From Mycobacterium kyorinense (GTDB lineage: Bacteria > Actinomycetota > Actinomycetes > Mycobacteriales > Mycobacteriaceae): a stretch of 63,712 bases of DNA. Below, one piece after another: positions 18,784-27,395 of this stretch. The DNA lies in assembly GCF_001672775.1 (NCBI RefSeq), contig NZ_LZKJ01000038.1:1-63712 (forward strand), written 5' to 3'. The position numbers and the translations under genes were made by a program. Every line of letters starts with the position of its first letter. The stretch's first letter is position 1. The notes beneath the pieces were generated by a model. It searched no databases. It had not been told where the DNA came from and saw only the letters and a list, made by a program, of their open reading frames with translations.

Positions 18784-19889
18784 AGGCGGTGCTCGAGCGG
18801 ATCCGGCAGACGCCGCCAAGCGCGTCGGGCCGGTCCCGCCATGACCTGCTGATCGGACTCGCCGATGCGGCGATCTCCGGGCTGTGGGCGCTGTCGGGGT
18901 CGATCCGCCGTATCGCTGCACCCGTGGAAAACGACCAGCGCATCGCGTTGACCGTGGTGGAGCGCCGGGTGGTCGCGCGCGACCAGGATGTGGTCGCGCT
19001 GACGTTGGCGGCTGCCGACGGCGCACACCTGCCGCCGTGGCGTCCGGGTGCGCACCTCGACATTCAGCTGCCCAGCGGACGGCTGCGGCAGTATTCGCTG
19101 TGCGGCGACCCCGACCGTCGCGACGTCTACCGCATCGCGGTGCGGCGCATCCCCGACGGCGGCGGCGGTTCGCTCGAGGTGCACGACACCCTGCAGCTCG
19201 GCGCTGCTGCCCACACGCATGGGCCGCGGAACGCCTTCCCGCTGACCGTGCCCGGCTATGGCTCTCCTACCCGGCGCGTCCGCTTCATCGCCGGCGGTAT
19301 CGGCATCACTCCGATCCTGCCGATGCTTGGCTACGCCGAACGGCTCGGCGTCGACTGGTCGATGGTCTATGCCGGTCGCAGCCGCGACAGCCTGCCGTTT
19401 CTCGACGAATTGGCGGTGTTCGGTGATCGGGTCGAGGTCCATACTGACGATGTCCACGGCGTGCCGACGGCGGCCCGGCTGCTTGGGGACTGCGCCGACG
19501 GGACAGCGGTCTATGCGTGCGGTCCGGCACCGATGCTGACCATGATCCGAGCCCGGCTGGCCGGTCGCGACAACGTGGAGTTGCACTTCGAGCGGTTCGC
19601 CGCACCGCCGGTGGTCGACGGAGACGAGTTCACCGCCCGCATCGCCTCGACGGGCGCCACGGTGTGCGTCGGCGCCGAGGAGACGCTGTTGACGGCGTTG
19701 CGGCGAAGTGGGATCGCAGCGCCGTATTCCTGCCAGCAGGGTTTCTGCGGAACCTGCCGCACCCGCGTCCTCGAAGGGCGTGTCGAGCATCGCGACATGC
19801 TGCTGACCGATCCGGAACGCGCCGACGGCATGATGCTGGTGTGCATCTCGCGGGCGCCGAAAAGCGAACAGCTTCTGCTCGACTTGTAA
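18780..19889 (+). CDS. Phthalate-dioxygenase-reductase-type flavo-iron-sulfur oxidoreductase
   Basis: 369-residue electron-transfer protein. The N-terminal ~60 residues carry no recognisable domain. The flavin domain follows (residues ~60-145, RQYSLCGDP motif), then the NAD(P)H domain (FIAGGIGITPILPM near 180, YACGPAPML near 245), then a plant-type [2Fe-2S] domain at the C-terminus with SCQQGFCGTCRTRV and a last Cys in MMLVC. This order (flavin, NAD, ferredoxin) is that of phthalate dioxygenase reductase and VanB. It passes electrons from NAD(P)H one at a time to an oxygenase partner. The likely partner is the overlapping upstream di-iron protein, by analogy with the reductase-desaturase pair at 35137-37644. 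Confidence 0.9.
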   Translation: MKAVLERIRQTPPSASGRSRHDLLIGLADAAISGLWALSGSIRRIAAPVENDQRIALTVVERRVVARDQDVVALTLAAADGAHLPPWRPGAHLDIQLPSGRLRQYSLCGDPDRRDVYRIAVRRIPDGGGGSLEVHDTLQLGAAAHTHGPRNAFPLTVPGYGSPTRRVRFIAGGIGITPILPMLGYAERLGVDWSMVYAGRSRDSLPFLDELAVFGDRVEVHTDDVHGVPTAARLLGDCADGTAVYACGPAPMLTMIRARLAGRDNVELHFERFAAPPVVDGDEFTARIASTGATVCVGAEETLLTALRRSGIAAPYSCQQGFCGTCRTRVLEGRVEHRDMLLTDPERADGMMLVCISRAPKSEQLLLDL

Positions 19890-20071
19890 CGCGGCTGCCG
19901 CCGTGTGACCAATCTCACGTCGTGACTTTGATGCTCCAAGGGAACTCACAGGCCGACGCCGGCGTTCGTGGCTGCGATGCGCAAACCCGCAGCGCCTGAA
20001 GGGTTTTGGGCGGCGGGCGAGTGTATTTGGACCGGTTGGCAAGCGGGTACGCCACAGCCCGTACTGACTGC

Positions 20072-20127
20072 CGCAGACGCGTCTTAATATCGCGGCGGCT
20101 AACCGCAGGTGCGGAATCGCGTCTGCG
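20072..20127. repeat. Nested inverted repeat
   Basis: Perfect 10-base arms CGCAGACGCG (20072-20081) and CGCGTCTGCG (20118-20127) enclose a second hairpin, GCGG-CTAA-CCGC (20095-20106). It could be the terminator of the upstream reductase operon or an operator; no T-run follows. Confidence 0.5.
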
Positions 20128-20255
20128 CTTGCTCAGACGTATCCAGGCGCGGTCGTGTCGCCGGCCGACAAGCCGGCCGCGAGGGCGCACGTGCAGTGGA
20201 CGGCCGAGAGGCACTACCGGGCCCGTCATCCCCGCGGTGAGCTGCACAATTCGTG

Positions 20256-20261
20256 TATCTT
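20256..20261 (+). promoter_or_regulatory. -10 element for leaderless GTG at 20269
   Basis: TATCTT (TANNNT type) with exactly seven bases before the GTG start of the molybdoenzyme, so transcription probably begins at the start codon. No good -35 is seen. Confidence 0.4.
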
Positions 20262-20268
20262 CAGGGCC

Positions 20269-22119
20269 GTGACGACCACCGACAGGAACAAGCCTGACAG
20301 GGACGTCGATTCGGCCGGGACCGGCGGCGCCGCGACAGATACCACACACCAGGTCGGCTACCCCGCTGACGTGGTGGACGTCGAGATGGAGCTCGAACAG
20401 GGTTACCGCACCGAGGTGCACGAGGCCCATGACGTCGTCGACGTGGAAACCTACGGCGGCGGGTTCGACCTCACCCGGCGGGCGACGGCTCCGCGGTTGC
20501 GGGTAGGCCGCGACAAGTGGTTCAACCTGCTGTGGTTGATCCCGATCGGCTTCGCCGGGCTGGTCGCCGCGGTGGCGATCGGCAAAGGCCTGCGCAATAT
20601 GCCGGGTATCGAGGAGTTCATCACCCGCTACCCCGGCGCTGAAGAGGCGACCGGCAACGCCGTCGGCATCCCGTGGTGGGCGAACTGGACCCACTTTTTC
20701 AACCTGTTCTTGATGATGTTCATCATCCGGTCGGGCATCCAGATCTTGTGTGACCACCCGCGGTTGTACTTCAGTCGCAACTCCACGCCCGGGAAGGACG
20801 AGTGGTTGCGGGTTGGTCCGCCGGTTCCCGACGACGAGCTGTGGACCGCCAACTCCGATACCGTCGCGCTGCCCCCGCAGTTCGGGCTGCCGGGCTTCCG
20901 GCACTCCATCGGCCTGGCCCGCTGGTGGCATCTGGGCGTCGACGTCTTGTGGCTGCTGAATGGCGCGGTGTTCTACGTGCTGCTGTTCACCACCGGGCAC
21001 TGGAGGCACATCGTGCCGACCAGCTGGAGAGTCTTTCCCGACGCCGCGTCGGTGGCAATCCAGTACTTGTCGCTGGATTGGCCGAAGGACAACGGCTGGG
21101 TGGGCTACAACGGGATGCAGTTGATGGCCTACTTCACCACGGTCTTCATCGCCGCTCCGGCCGCGCTGATCACCGGGCTGGGGATGTCGCCGGCGCTGTC
21201 GCAGCGGATCACGGTGATCAGCAAGCGGTTGAACATCCAGGTCGCGCGGTCCTTGCACTTCCTGGTGCTGGTCTACTTCCTGTTCTTCATCCTGGTGCAC
21301 GTCACGCTGGTCTTTGCCACCGACGCGCTGCGAAACCTCAACCACATGTTCGCCGCCCGCGACGACAACAGCTGGCTGGGTTTCTGGTTCTTCGCCGCGG
21401 CGATGGTGGTGACCGCCGTCGCGTGGGTGTGGGCCACCCCGTTCACCATCCGGCACCCGCGGGTGGTGCAGCGGGTCGGTTACGCGCTGATCGGCCCCTT
21501 CCAACGGGCGCTGGAGAACTTCGACCCCAAGCCGGGCGCCTTTACCGAGAAGGACATCTCACCGCACCACTGGCGCAATGGTCGTCTGCCCGAGACCGTC
21601 GAATACAAAGAGCTGGAAAAAAACGACTTCGTCGACTGGCGGCTGAAGGTTTACGGCCTGGTCGAAAACCCGACCGAATTCTCGCTCGACGACTTGAAGG
21701 CGCTGCCGTACCACGACCAGATCACGCAGCACTTCTGTATCCAGGCCTGGTCGGGCGTCGCGAAATGGGGCGGCGTGCAGCTGAAGACGATCATGGACAT
21801 CGTCAAACCGCTGCCCGAGGCCAAATGGGTGGTGTTCTATTCGATGGGCTTGGGCGCCACCGGCGGGATCTACTACAACGCGCATCCCATCGAGCAGATG
21901 CGCCACCACATGAGCATGCTGGCCTACAACATGAACGACCAGCCGCTGCCGTACATGCACGGCAAGCCGCTGCGGCTGCGTAACGAACTGCAGCACGGCT
22001 TCAAGCAGGTGAAGTGGATCAAAGGTATCGAGTTCGTCGCCCACTACTCCGAGATCGGTAGTGGTTACGGCGGATACAGCGAAGACCACAAGTACTTCGG
22101 GCGCCACCAGACGCTGTAG
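20269..22119 (+). CDS. Membrane cytochrome b / sulfite-oxidase-type molybdopterin oxidoreductase fusion
   Basis: 616-residue two-part protein. Residues ~85-400 form a membrane domain with about five helices and repeated histidines (THFFNLF, RWWHLG, RSLHFL, LVHVTLVF), as in b-type cytochromes that pass electrons to or from quinones. Residues ~420-600 are a sulfite-oxidase-type molybdopterin domain with HFCIQAWSG, whose Cys (near 490) should bind molybdenum. No Tat signal peptide is present, so the Mo domain's side of the membrane is unclear. It resembles a single-chain version of MsrP-MsrQ-like systems. The frame opens at a GTG 38 codons earlier; 20269 is chosen for the TATCTT-N7-GTG arrangement. 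The substrate is unknown. Confidence 0.88.
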   Translation: MTTTDRNKPDRDVDSAGTGGAATDTTHQVGYPADVVDVEMELEQGYRTEVHEAHDVVDVETYGGGFDLTRRATAPRLRVGRDKWFNLLWLIPIGFAGLVAAVAIGKGLRNMPGIEEFITRYPGAEEATGNAVGIPWWANWTHFFNLFLMMFIIRSGIQILCDHPRLYFSRNSTPGKDEWLRVGPPVPDDELWTANSDTVALPPQFGLPGFRHSIGLARWWHLGVDVLWLLNGAVFYVLLFTTGHWRHIVPTSWRVFPDAASVAIQYLSLDWPKDNGWVGYNGMQLMAYFTTVFIAAPAALITGLGMSPALSQRITVISKRLNIQVARSLHFLVLVYFLFFILVHVTLVFATDALRNLNHMFAARDDNSWLGFWFFAAAMVVTAVAWVWATPFTIRHPRVVQRVGYALIGPFQRALENFDPKPGAFTEKDISPHHWRNGRLPETVEYKELEKNDFVDWRLKVYGLVENPTEFSLDDLKALPYHDQITQHFCIQAWSGVAKWGGVQLKTIMDIVKPLPEAKWVVFYSMGLGATGGIYYNAHPIEQMRHHMSMLAYNMNDQPLPYMHGKPLRLRNELQHGFKQVKWIKGIEFVAHYSEIGSGYGGYSEDHKYFGRHQTL

Positions 22120-22125
22120 GCAGCA

Positions 22126-23418
22126 TCAGCCACTCTTCGGCAGCGGAATGCCTTCGCTGGTGGAGAATTCGGCGTCGCGTTGTGTGGCCAGCCCCATCGA
22201 CACCAGTGTGCGCGGGAACAGCGCATCGGTCAGGTAAGCCAGCGACACCGCCCACCGGTTGACGAACCGCGGTATCGCGTAGAGGTGATAGCCGCGGGTG
22301 ACGAACTTCGCCGGATACCCCGACAGCGGCACGTTCAGCGGATTGGCGACTGCTGCGCGGGGCCCCAGATCGACGACCAGGCCCATGTTTCGGTGCTTGT
22401 ACTGTTTGGTCTTACCGTGGCCGAGGCTCGCGGCGACATTCTTGGCCAGCACCTTGCCCTGCCGGATCGCGTGCTGAGCCGTCGGCGGGGTGATTTTGCC
22501 CGGCTGGGTCACGTCCGGCACCGCAGCCGCGTCACCGGCGGCGAACACATCCGGATGATCGGGAACCTGGAAATCGGTCTGCACTTTCAACCGGCCCTTT
22601 TCGGTTGGCAGCCCGAGCTTGTCGATCAGCGGCGCAGCAGTCACGCCGGTCACCCAGGCGACTGTGCGGGTGTTGACTCGCGAGCCGTCGGTCAGCACCA
22701 CATGGTCGGGATGTACTTCCCGCAGTGTCAGGCCGAGACGGACATCGACCCCACGGCGTCGCAGCACCCGCATCGCTTTGTCGCCCAACCTTTTTCCGAC
22801 TTCGGGCATCACCTGCTCGGCGAGGTCGAGTAGCAAGAACTTCACATCGCCCTTGCCGAAGTCCATGTGTTTCGCAGCAGCGTCGGTGAGCGCGCGCAGC
22901 TGAGCGGTGAGTTCGGTGCCCGAGTAGGAGGCCCCCACGACGACGATCGTGCGCCGCGCCTGGGCGCTTTCGGGGTCGGGATCCAAACATGACAGCTCAA
23001 GCTGCTCGAGCACATGATCGCGCAAATAGAGCGCTTCGGCCACCGACTTCAAACCCCTTGCGTGGGTGGCTAATCCGGGGATATCGAAGAGTCGGGTCAC
23101 CGATCCGGGCGTCAGCACCAGCCGATCCCAGGACAGACTGCAGGAGCGCTGTTCGAGGTCGGTGAACGTCAGGGTGTGCTCGTGCAGGTCGACGGTGTCC
23201 ACGCGTCCCCGCACCTTGCGCACCCCGTGCAACATTCCCGCCAGCGGGATCGTGACGAACCGTCCGTCGACCACCCCGCCCGCTACGTCCGGAAGCAGCG
23301 GTGTGTAGAGCATGTAGTCGACCGGCGAGATGATCGTGACGTCGAAATTGCGTTTGCGAAGTCGGCGCGCGCACTCGAAGCCGGTAAATCCGCTGCCCAC
23401 GATCACGACCGACGTCAC
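22126..23418 (-). CDS. Type II NADH dehydrogenase-like flavoprotein
   Basis: 430-residue FAD/NAD(P)H oxidoreductase of the Ndh-2/ferredoxin-reductase fold. An N-terminal FAD-binding GSGFTGFECARRL, DYMLYTPLLPDVAGG, a second nucleotide-binding motif VVVGASYSGTELTAQL near residue 150, and FAAGDAAAV near 290 (FAD contact) follow in the usual order. Members oxidise NADH and reduce quinone without pumping protons; this one lacks an obvious membrane helix, though the C-terminus is amphipathic. The GTG at 23418 is chosen because TACAGT lies exactly seven bases upstream (leaderless), and residues upstream in the frame do not fit the fold. It is convergent with the molybdoenzyme gene, six bases apart. 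Confidence 0.9.
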   Translation of the reverse strand: MTSVVIVGSGFTGFECARRLRKRNFDVTIISPVDYMLYTPLLPDVAGGVVDGRFVTIPLAGMLHGVRKVRGRVDTVDLHEHTLTFTDLEQRSCSLSWDRLVLTPGSVTRLFDIPGLATHARGLKSVAEALYLRDHVLEQLELSCLDPDPESAQARRTIVVVGASYSGTELTAQLRALTDAAAKHMDFGKGDVKFLLLDLAEQVMPEVGKRLGDKAMRVLRRRGVDVRLGLTLREVHPDHVVLTDGSRVNTRTVAWVTGVTAAPLIDKLGLPTEKGRLKVQTDFQVPDHPDVFAAGDAAAVPDVTQPGKITPPTAQHAIRQGKVLAKNVAASLGHGKTKQYKHRNMGLVVDLGPRAAVANPLNVPLSGYPAKFVTRGYHLYAIPRFVNRWAVSLAYLTDALFPRTLVSMGLATQRDAEFSTSEGIPLPKSG

Positions 23419-23425
23419 CGTTCCC

Positions 23426-23431
23426 ACTGTA
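23426..23431 (-). promoter_or_regulatory. -10 element for leaderless GTG at 23418
   Basis: Coding-strand TACAGT followed by seven bases and then the GTG start codon, the standard geometry of mycobacterial leaderless genes. Confidence 0.5.
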
Positions 23432-23458
23432 GCGACGGCCGGAGCGTGCGCGGCGCCG

Positions 23459-24334
23459 CTACGGGCTGGCCAGCAATGTCCCGAATTTGGCCGCCAGCCA
23501 CGGCTTGCGTCCCCCGGCCCTAAGCCTGCCGCGGAGGATCTGCGGCCACTGTGCGACGCGCCCATAGCCCAGGAGCAGGAACGTCACCGGGTCGGCGGTG
23601 ATCACACAGTCCGCTCGTCCGCCGGCCGGCTGGTCGGCTGAGGTGACGACGGCGGTGCCGTGGTCCACCGTCAGCCGGTAGCGGCCACCACCGCGGATCC
23701 GCAGTTCGAACGTGATGTGCAAGTCGTTGGCGCGCGATGCCCGCAGATAGTTCGGCGCCAACGCCAGTGCGGCGGGTACGACGAGCAGCGCGTCGTCGCG
23801 GTCGATGGTCCACGGCCGGCCGGCGGCGCGCGCAACGTCTAACCCGTGGAGCAACTGCTCCCCCAGCAGCAAGCAAGTCATCACCGCCGGTTCGAGGACC
23901 AGGCTGTCGGCGGTGGGGATCGTCACGTGTTCGGTGGAGTCGACCGCCGCGGCAGCGGCGAGATAGTGGCTGGCGGTCTCCTCCAGCATGTTCGCCAGCC
24001 GATGCGGGTCACGCTCACAGACGTCGGTGAGGTGGCGGTCATTGACCGCCGTCCGCAGCCGGGCCGGTGATCCGTCCGGCATCTTCGGGGCGGCACGGTC
24101 GCCGTTCAGGTGGCGGGTCAGCGCCTCGGTGTATTCGCGCAAGTCGGCAACCACATGAGCCGCGGTTTGGCCGATTGACCAGGACAGCCCGGGCACGGGT
24201 GCACCGGGATCGTCGACAGCCCGCCACAATGCAGCGCTGCGAGTGACTGCGTTGGCCAGCGCTGTCCGGGTTTCAGGGTCAGCGCGCCGGAGTTGGTCGA
24301 GGGGGCCGGCGGCCACTGGTGGGACGGTGTGCAT
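23459..24334 (-). CDS. Maleylpyruvate isomerase-family protein with SCP2-like C-terminus
   Basis: 291-residue protein of the DinB-related mycothiol-dependent group (TIGR03083 type). The N-terminal domain has GLSWSIGQTAAHVVADL near residue 50, where His is a metal-ligand candidate, and later LGEQLLHGLD near 185; these fit the three-His metal site of the fold. The C-terminal ~100 residues (ITFELRIRGGGRYRL onward) resemble an SCP2 sterol-carrier domain. Members use mycothiol as cofactor or transfer partner; no substrate is evident. The ATG at 24334 has GGAGG nine bases upstream. It is divergent from a TetR regulator, which probably controls it through the 107-base gap. Confidence 0.82.
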   Translation of the reverse strand: MHTVPPVAAGPLDQLRRADPETRTALANAVTRSAALWRAVDDPGAPVPGLSWSIGQTAAHVVADLREYTEALTRHLNGDRAAPKMPDGSPARLRTAVNDRHLTDVCERDPHRLANMLEETASHYLAAAAAVDSTEHVTIPTADSLVLEPAVMTCLLLGEQLLHGLDVARAAGRPWTIDRDDALLVVPAALALAPNYLRASRANDLHITFELRIRGGGRYRLTVDHGTAVVTSADQPAGGRADCVITADPVTFLLLGYGRVAQWPQILRGRLRAGGRKPWLAAKFGTLLASP

Positions 24335-24385
24335 GGGCGACAACCTCCATCGCTGAGGGCGGATCTTGGATAGCATCACTATTTC

Positions 24386-24402
24386 ACATAACGCTACTAT
24401 GT
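24386..24402. promoter_or_regulatory. Candidate TetR operator between divergent genes
   Basis: Inverted repeat ACATA-N7-TATGT in an AT-rich patch midway between the start codons at 24334 and 24442. Short arms make it tentative. Confidence 0.35.
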
Positions 24403-24441
24403 CAATAGGCTGGTGCGGTTCGTCCGCACGGGAGTGAAACC

Positions 24442-25056
24442 ATGGCCGAGTCCACGCCGCAGCCGTCGTCGCTGCGCGCCCAGCAGGTGGCGCAGACGCG
24501 CGACTCTCTGGTGCAGGCGGGTCGGGAGTTGTTCGGCCAGAACGGCTTTCGCGGCACGTCCGTCGACGATTTGGCCCGTGCTGCCAGGGTCACAACCGGT
24601 GCCCTCTATCACCACTTCCCCACCAAGACGGCGCTTTTCGAGGCCGTTTTCGAACAGGCGCACACCGAGTTGATGGCGGCATCCATGGCGGCCGCGCAAG
24701 GCGCTACTGACGACATTGACGAGTTTGCGCGGGGCTTCGACGCGTTCCTCGACGCCGTTCTGGAGCCGCACTTGCAGCGCATTTTGATCCTGGACGGGCC
24801 GGCCGTGCTGGGCCTGGCGCGCTACACCGAGCTCGACGAACGGTATGCCTTCGCGGTCATCGTCGAGGCGCTTCGGGCTGCTGTCGAGTCCGGCACGCTA
24901 CAGGTCGACGATCCCGAGACGGTCACTCGACTGCTGCTGGGTGCGCTCACGCGCGGCGCGATGTTGATCGCGAATTCATCGGACCCGGTGCAGACCAGGC
25001 ATGCGGTGGCGCGATCCATGCGTGCGCTGCTCAACGGCTTTCGGCCGCTCGCCTGA
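24442..25056 (+). CDS. TetR family transcriptional regulator
   Basis: 204-residue regulator. The N-terminal helix-turn-helix spans about residues 15-60 (ELFGQNGFRGTSVDDLARAARVTTGALYHHF pattern, with the conserved GxLYxHF), followed by an all-helical ligand domain of about 135 residues. A GGGAG sits 8-9 bases before the ATG. Divergent orientation from the mycothiol-enzyme-like gene suggests that it represses that gene and itself through the inverted repeat at 24386-24402. The ligand is unknown. Confidence 0.93.
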   Translation: MAESTPQPSSLRAQQVAQTRDSLVQAGRELFGQNGFRGTSVDDLARAARVTTGALYHHFPTKTALFEAVFEQAHTELMAASMAAAQGATDDIDEFARGFDAFLDAVLEPHLQRILILDGPAVLGLARYTELDERYAFAVIVEALRAAVESGTLQVDDPETVTRLLLGALTRGAMLIANSSDPVQTRHAVARSMRALLNGFRPLA

Positions 25057-25138
25057 CCGCCGCACACGTTTTTTCCGGCCCTAGTTCGGGTAGCCGTCGG
25101 CATGCGTCGAAACGCAAGCCACACCAGAGGAGTGACCC

Positions 25139-25432
25139 ATGGGTGACACCGCCCACGACCCGGTTGATCACCACCGGACCACCCGAACCCATGCCGGTGA
25201 AACGATGAAAAACACCGCTAAAGCGCCCGGGGTGCTGCTGCTCGCGGTCGGCGTTGTGGCGTTCGTGGTCTGTCTGGCCGGATTTGCGCTCGGTCAGATC
25301 GGTGTCGGCGTCGCGAGTCTTGTCGTCGCACTGCTCGCTGCGGGTGCCGGGCTGGCCTGGCTGGCCATGGAAGGCCGGCGAGTGCGTGACGTCGAAAGGG
25401 AATGGCTCGCACAGCATCCCGAAGCGCGATAA
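25139..25432 (+). CDS. UsfY-like small membrane protein
   Basis: 97-residue protein starting MGDTAHDPVDHHRTTR with THAGE soon after, which matches my recollection of the N-terminus of UsfY, the first gene of the M. tuberculosis sigF operon. Two membrane helices lie at about residues 30-52 and 54-76, ending in charged RRVRDVEREW. AGGAG is placed seven bases before the ATG. UsfY has no known biochemical function. Here it stands alone, 82 bases after a TetR gene and convergent with a decarboxylase, not beside rsbW/sigF. The family assignment rests on memory of the N-terminal motif. Confidence 0.72.
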   Translation: MGDTAHDPVDHHRTTRTHAGETMKNTAKAPGVLLLAVGVVAFVVCLAGFALGQIGVGVASLVVALLAAGAGLAWLAMEGRRVRDVEREWLAQHPEAR

Positions 25433-25451
25433 CGCGGGTGGCGTTGGTCGA

Positions 25452-26912
25452 TTACTCGACTACGCGGATGTGCTCCAACTGAGGATCGGCGGCATCAGGC
25501 AACGGCATGCCCGCCGCCAGGCCTGATCGCAGGAATTCGATGACCGCGTCGTTGAGTTTTTCACCTGGCACCACGGCCGGTGTGCCGGGCGGGTACGGTG
25601 TGATCTGCTCTGCTGCGATGCGGCCGGCGGCCTTGTCGGCGGGGACCAGTTCGGTGGCGCCGAAAAACGCGTCCCGCGGCAGCATCACCGTCTCCAACTG
25701 AAGTTCATCAGGCGACGGCAACCGGATTGCCGGCGGCCGATCCAGCGAGTCGGCAATGTTGCGCCACGCCGTTAATCCTTCAACGAGGCGCTCGGTGGTG
25801 TGCTCGTCGTCGGCAAATGACAGCGTCACGAGGATGCGAGCGTGATCCGCGAGCCCGATATCGAGCCGGCGGTTTTCGCGCAGCCAGTCCCGGGCCTGGT
25901 ATCCCGTTGCGCCGGTGCCCGACACGTCCACCAGCACCTGCAGGCGGTCCAGATCATGGGACGCCTCGACGCCGAGCAGTTGATCCTCGAGCACGACGAC
26001 GTCGGGGATCTGATTGATCCGCTCGCGCACCGTGCGCGCGAGAGTGAGTGCAGCGCCGAGCAATTCGTGGCCGTGCTGCACCATTTGGCGCCGCCACCCA
26101 TCCATCGCGGCGTAGATCAGCACATTCGGGCTGGTCGTCATCAACAGATCCGCGTTGGCTTCCAGTCGATCCTGGTCCACCAGGTCACCCTGTACGTGGT
26201 ACACCGAACCCTGCTCGAAGCCGGCGCCCATCTTGTGCACGCTGACCACGCACACGTCGGCGCCGGCGTCCATCGCCCATGCGGGAAGGTCGGAGTGGAA
26301 CGGCAGATGCGCACCCCAGGCCTCGTCGACGATCAATGGCTTGTCGCGTTCGTGGCAGATGTCGGCGATCTGCGCAAGGTCCGCGCAGGTGCCGTAGGGC
26401 GTCGGGCTGACGATCAATGCTCCGGCGGCATCGGGGTTCGCGTCCCATGCGTCGCGTACCTGTTGCGGGGATGGCGGATGCGATAGGTGACGATCGGCGT
26501 CCCAGCGTGGGGTGATCCAGTGCGGCTGGATGCCGGAAAAGATCAACCCGCCCACTATCGACTTGTGGCTGTCGCGTGGCACCAAAAGGCCACCCGACGC
26601 CGCTCCGGCAACCACCATCATCGCTGCCCGCACCGACAAGGAGCTGCCGCACGTCGAGAAGAACGCCGAGGACGCCCCGACTGCGTCGGCCATCAGCTCC
26701 TGGGCATCTGAGAGGTACTGGCCCGTCGAGCGCCAGTCGTCCAGACCTCCGCTGGCCAGGATGTCGTCGTGAAACGGCTCGCGCCCCAGCACCGCCAAGA
26801 CCCGCTCGTCGGCGCCGCGCCCCTGCCGATGTCCGGGCGGGCTGAACCCGTACCGCTCCAACCGGTGGTAGTCGGCCAGTGCGTCTAACAGCGGCGCTCG
26901 GCGATGGTCCAT
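25452..26912 (-). CDS. Orn/Lys/Arg decarboxylase-family PLP enzyme, short form
   Basis: 486-residue fold-type I PLP enzyme. It has the family landmarks FFSTCGSSLSVRAAMM (phosphate-binding region), DSHKS, SPTPYGTCADL, VDEAWGAH (Asp to the pyridine nitrogen) and SVHKMGAGFEQGS, whose Lys near 227 forms the Schiff base. The length is that of short SpeA/YaaO-like decarboxylases, lacking the N-terminal receiver-like domain of the ~950-residue mycobacterial Rv2531c type. It presumably makes a polyamine precursor from lysine, ornithine or arginine; the substrate cannot be told. It is the last gene of a three-gene operon, 11 bases after the SRPBCC gene. No good ribosome-binding site precedes its ATG. 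Confidence 0.9.
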   Translation of the reverse strand: MDHRRAPLLDALADYHRLERYGFSPPGHRQGRGADERVLAVLGREPFHDDILASGGLDDWRSTGQYLSDAQELMADAVGASSAFFSTCGSSLSVRAAMMVVAGAASGGLLVPRDSHKSIVGGLIFSGIQPHWITPRWDADRHLSHPPSPQQVRDAWDANPDAAGALIVSPTPYGTCADLAQIADICHERDKPLIVDEAWGAHLPFHSDLPAWAMDAGADVCVVSVHKMGAGFEQGSVYHVQGDLVDQDRLEANADLLMTTSPNVLIYAAMDGWRRQMVQHGHELLGAALTLARTVRERINQIPDVVVLEDQLLGVEASHDLDRLQVLVDVSGTGATGYQARDWLRENRRLDIGLADHARILVTLSFADDEHTTERLVEGLTAWRNIADSLDRPPAIRLPSPDELQLETVMLPRDAFFGATELVPADKAAGRIAAEQITPYPPGTPAVVPGEKLNDAVIEFLRSGLAAGMPLPDAADPQLEHIRVVE

Positions 26913-26923
26913 ATCGTGTGTGG

Positions 26924-27364
26924 TTACTGCAACGCAGCCAAGTTGTCCACCGACTTGCGCACGTCGGACTTCAGCACGCGGGCGACCAGTCCGCCGATCG
27001 GGCCGTTGAGTAGGCCGCCCTTGAGCTCGGCGGTCATCCGGAAAGTCGACCCTGGGTCGTCATCGGTGACGTTCATGGTGACTGCGATCCGGATTCCGCC
27101 GCGGCCACGGCCCTCCAGCTCAATGGTGTGCGGCTCGTCGTACCGGGTGACCGTCCAGTGGATGACGTTGCGGAAGCCTTTCACCTTGACGCACGACGAC
27201 ACGCGCGTGCCCTTCTCGAGGTGCGATGGGACCTCGCTTCGCCAGCCGGCGAAGATGGTCATCCACTCCTGGAACCGGCTCAGGTCAGAGGCCAGTTTCC
27301 ATGCCGCCGCTGGTTCGAGCTCGGATGACGTCGAAACATCTACTCGTGCCACATCTCTGTCCAT
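26924..27364 (-). CDS. SRPBCC protein of the Rv0910 family
   Basis: 146-residue START/Bet v1-like lipid-binding fold protein. ASDLSRFQEWMTIFAGWRSE, HLEKGTRV, VKGFRN and GPIGGLVA near the end line up with M. tuberculosis Rv0910, described as the toxin of an Rv0909-Rv0910 pair. No Rv0909-like antitoxin gene lies beside it; instead it sits between a conserved gene of unknown function and a PLP decarboxylase. The ATG at 27364 removes an upstream extension with no family support. The toxin label should therefore not be carried over; a small hydrophobic ligand carrier is equally possible. Confidence 0.82.
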   Translation of the reverse strand: MDRDVARVDVSTSSELEPAAAWKLASDLSRFQEWMTIFAGWRSEVPSHLEKGTRVSSCVKVKGFRNVIHWTVTRYDEPHTIELEGRGRGGIRIAVTMNVTDDDPGSTFRMTAELKGGLLNGPIGGLVARVLKSDVRKSVDNLAALQ

Positions 27365-27395
27365 ACCCGGGCGCGACGGCCCGATAAACAAAGGG

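Larger units (their letters stand above)
19890..20268. other. Intergenic region upstream of the molybdoenzyme gene
   Basis: 379 bases without a convincing gene. It contains a nested inverted repeat (20072-20127) and, at its right end, a -10-like TATCTT placed for leaderless transcription of the next gene. Frames crossing it are short and lack ribosome-binding sites. Confidence 0.5.
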
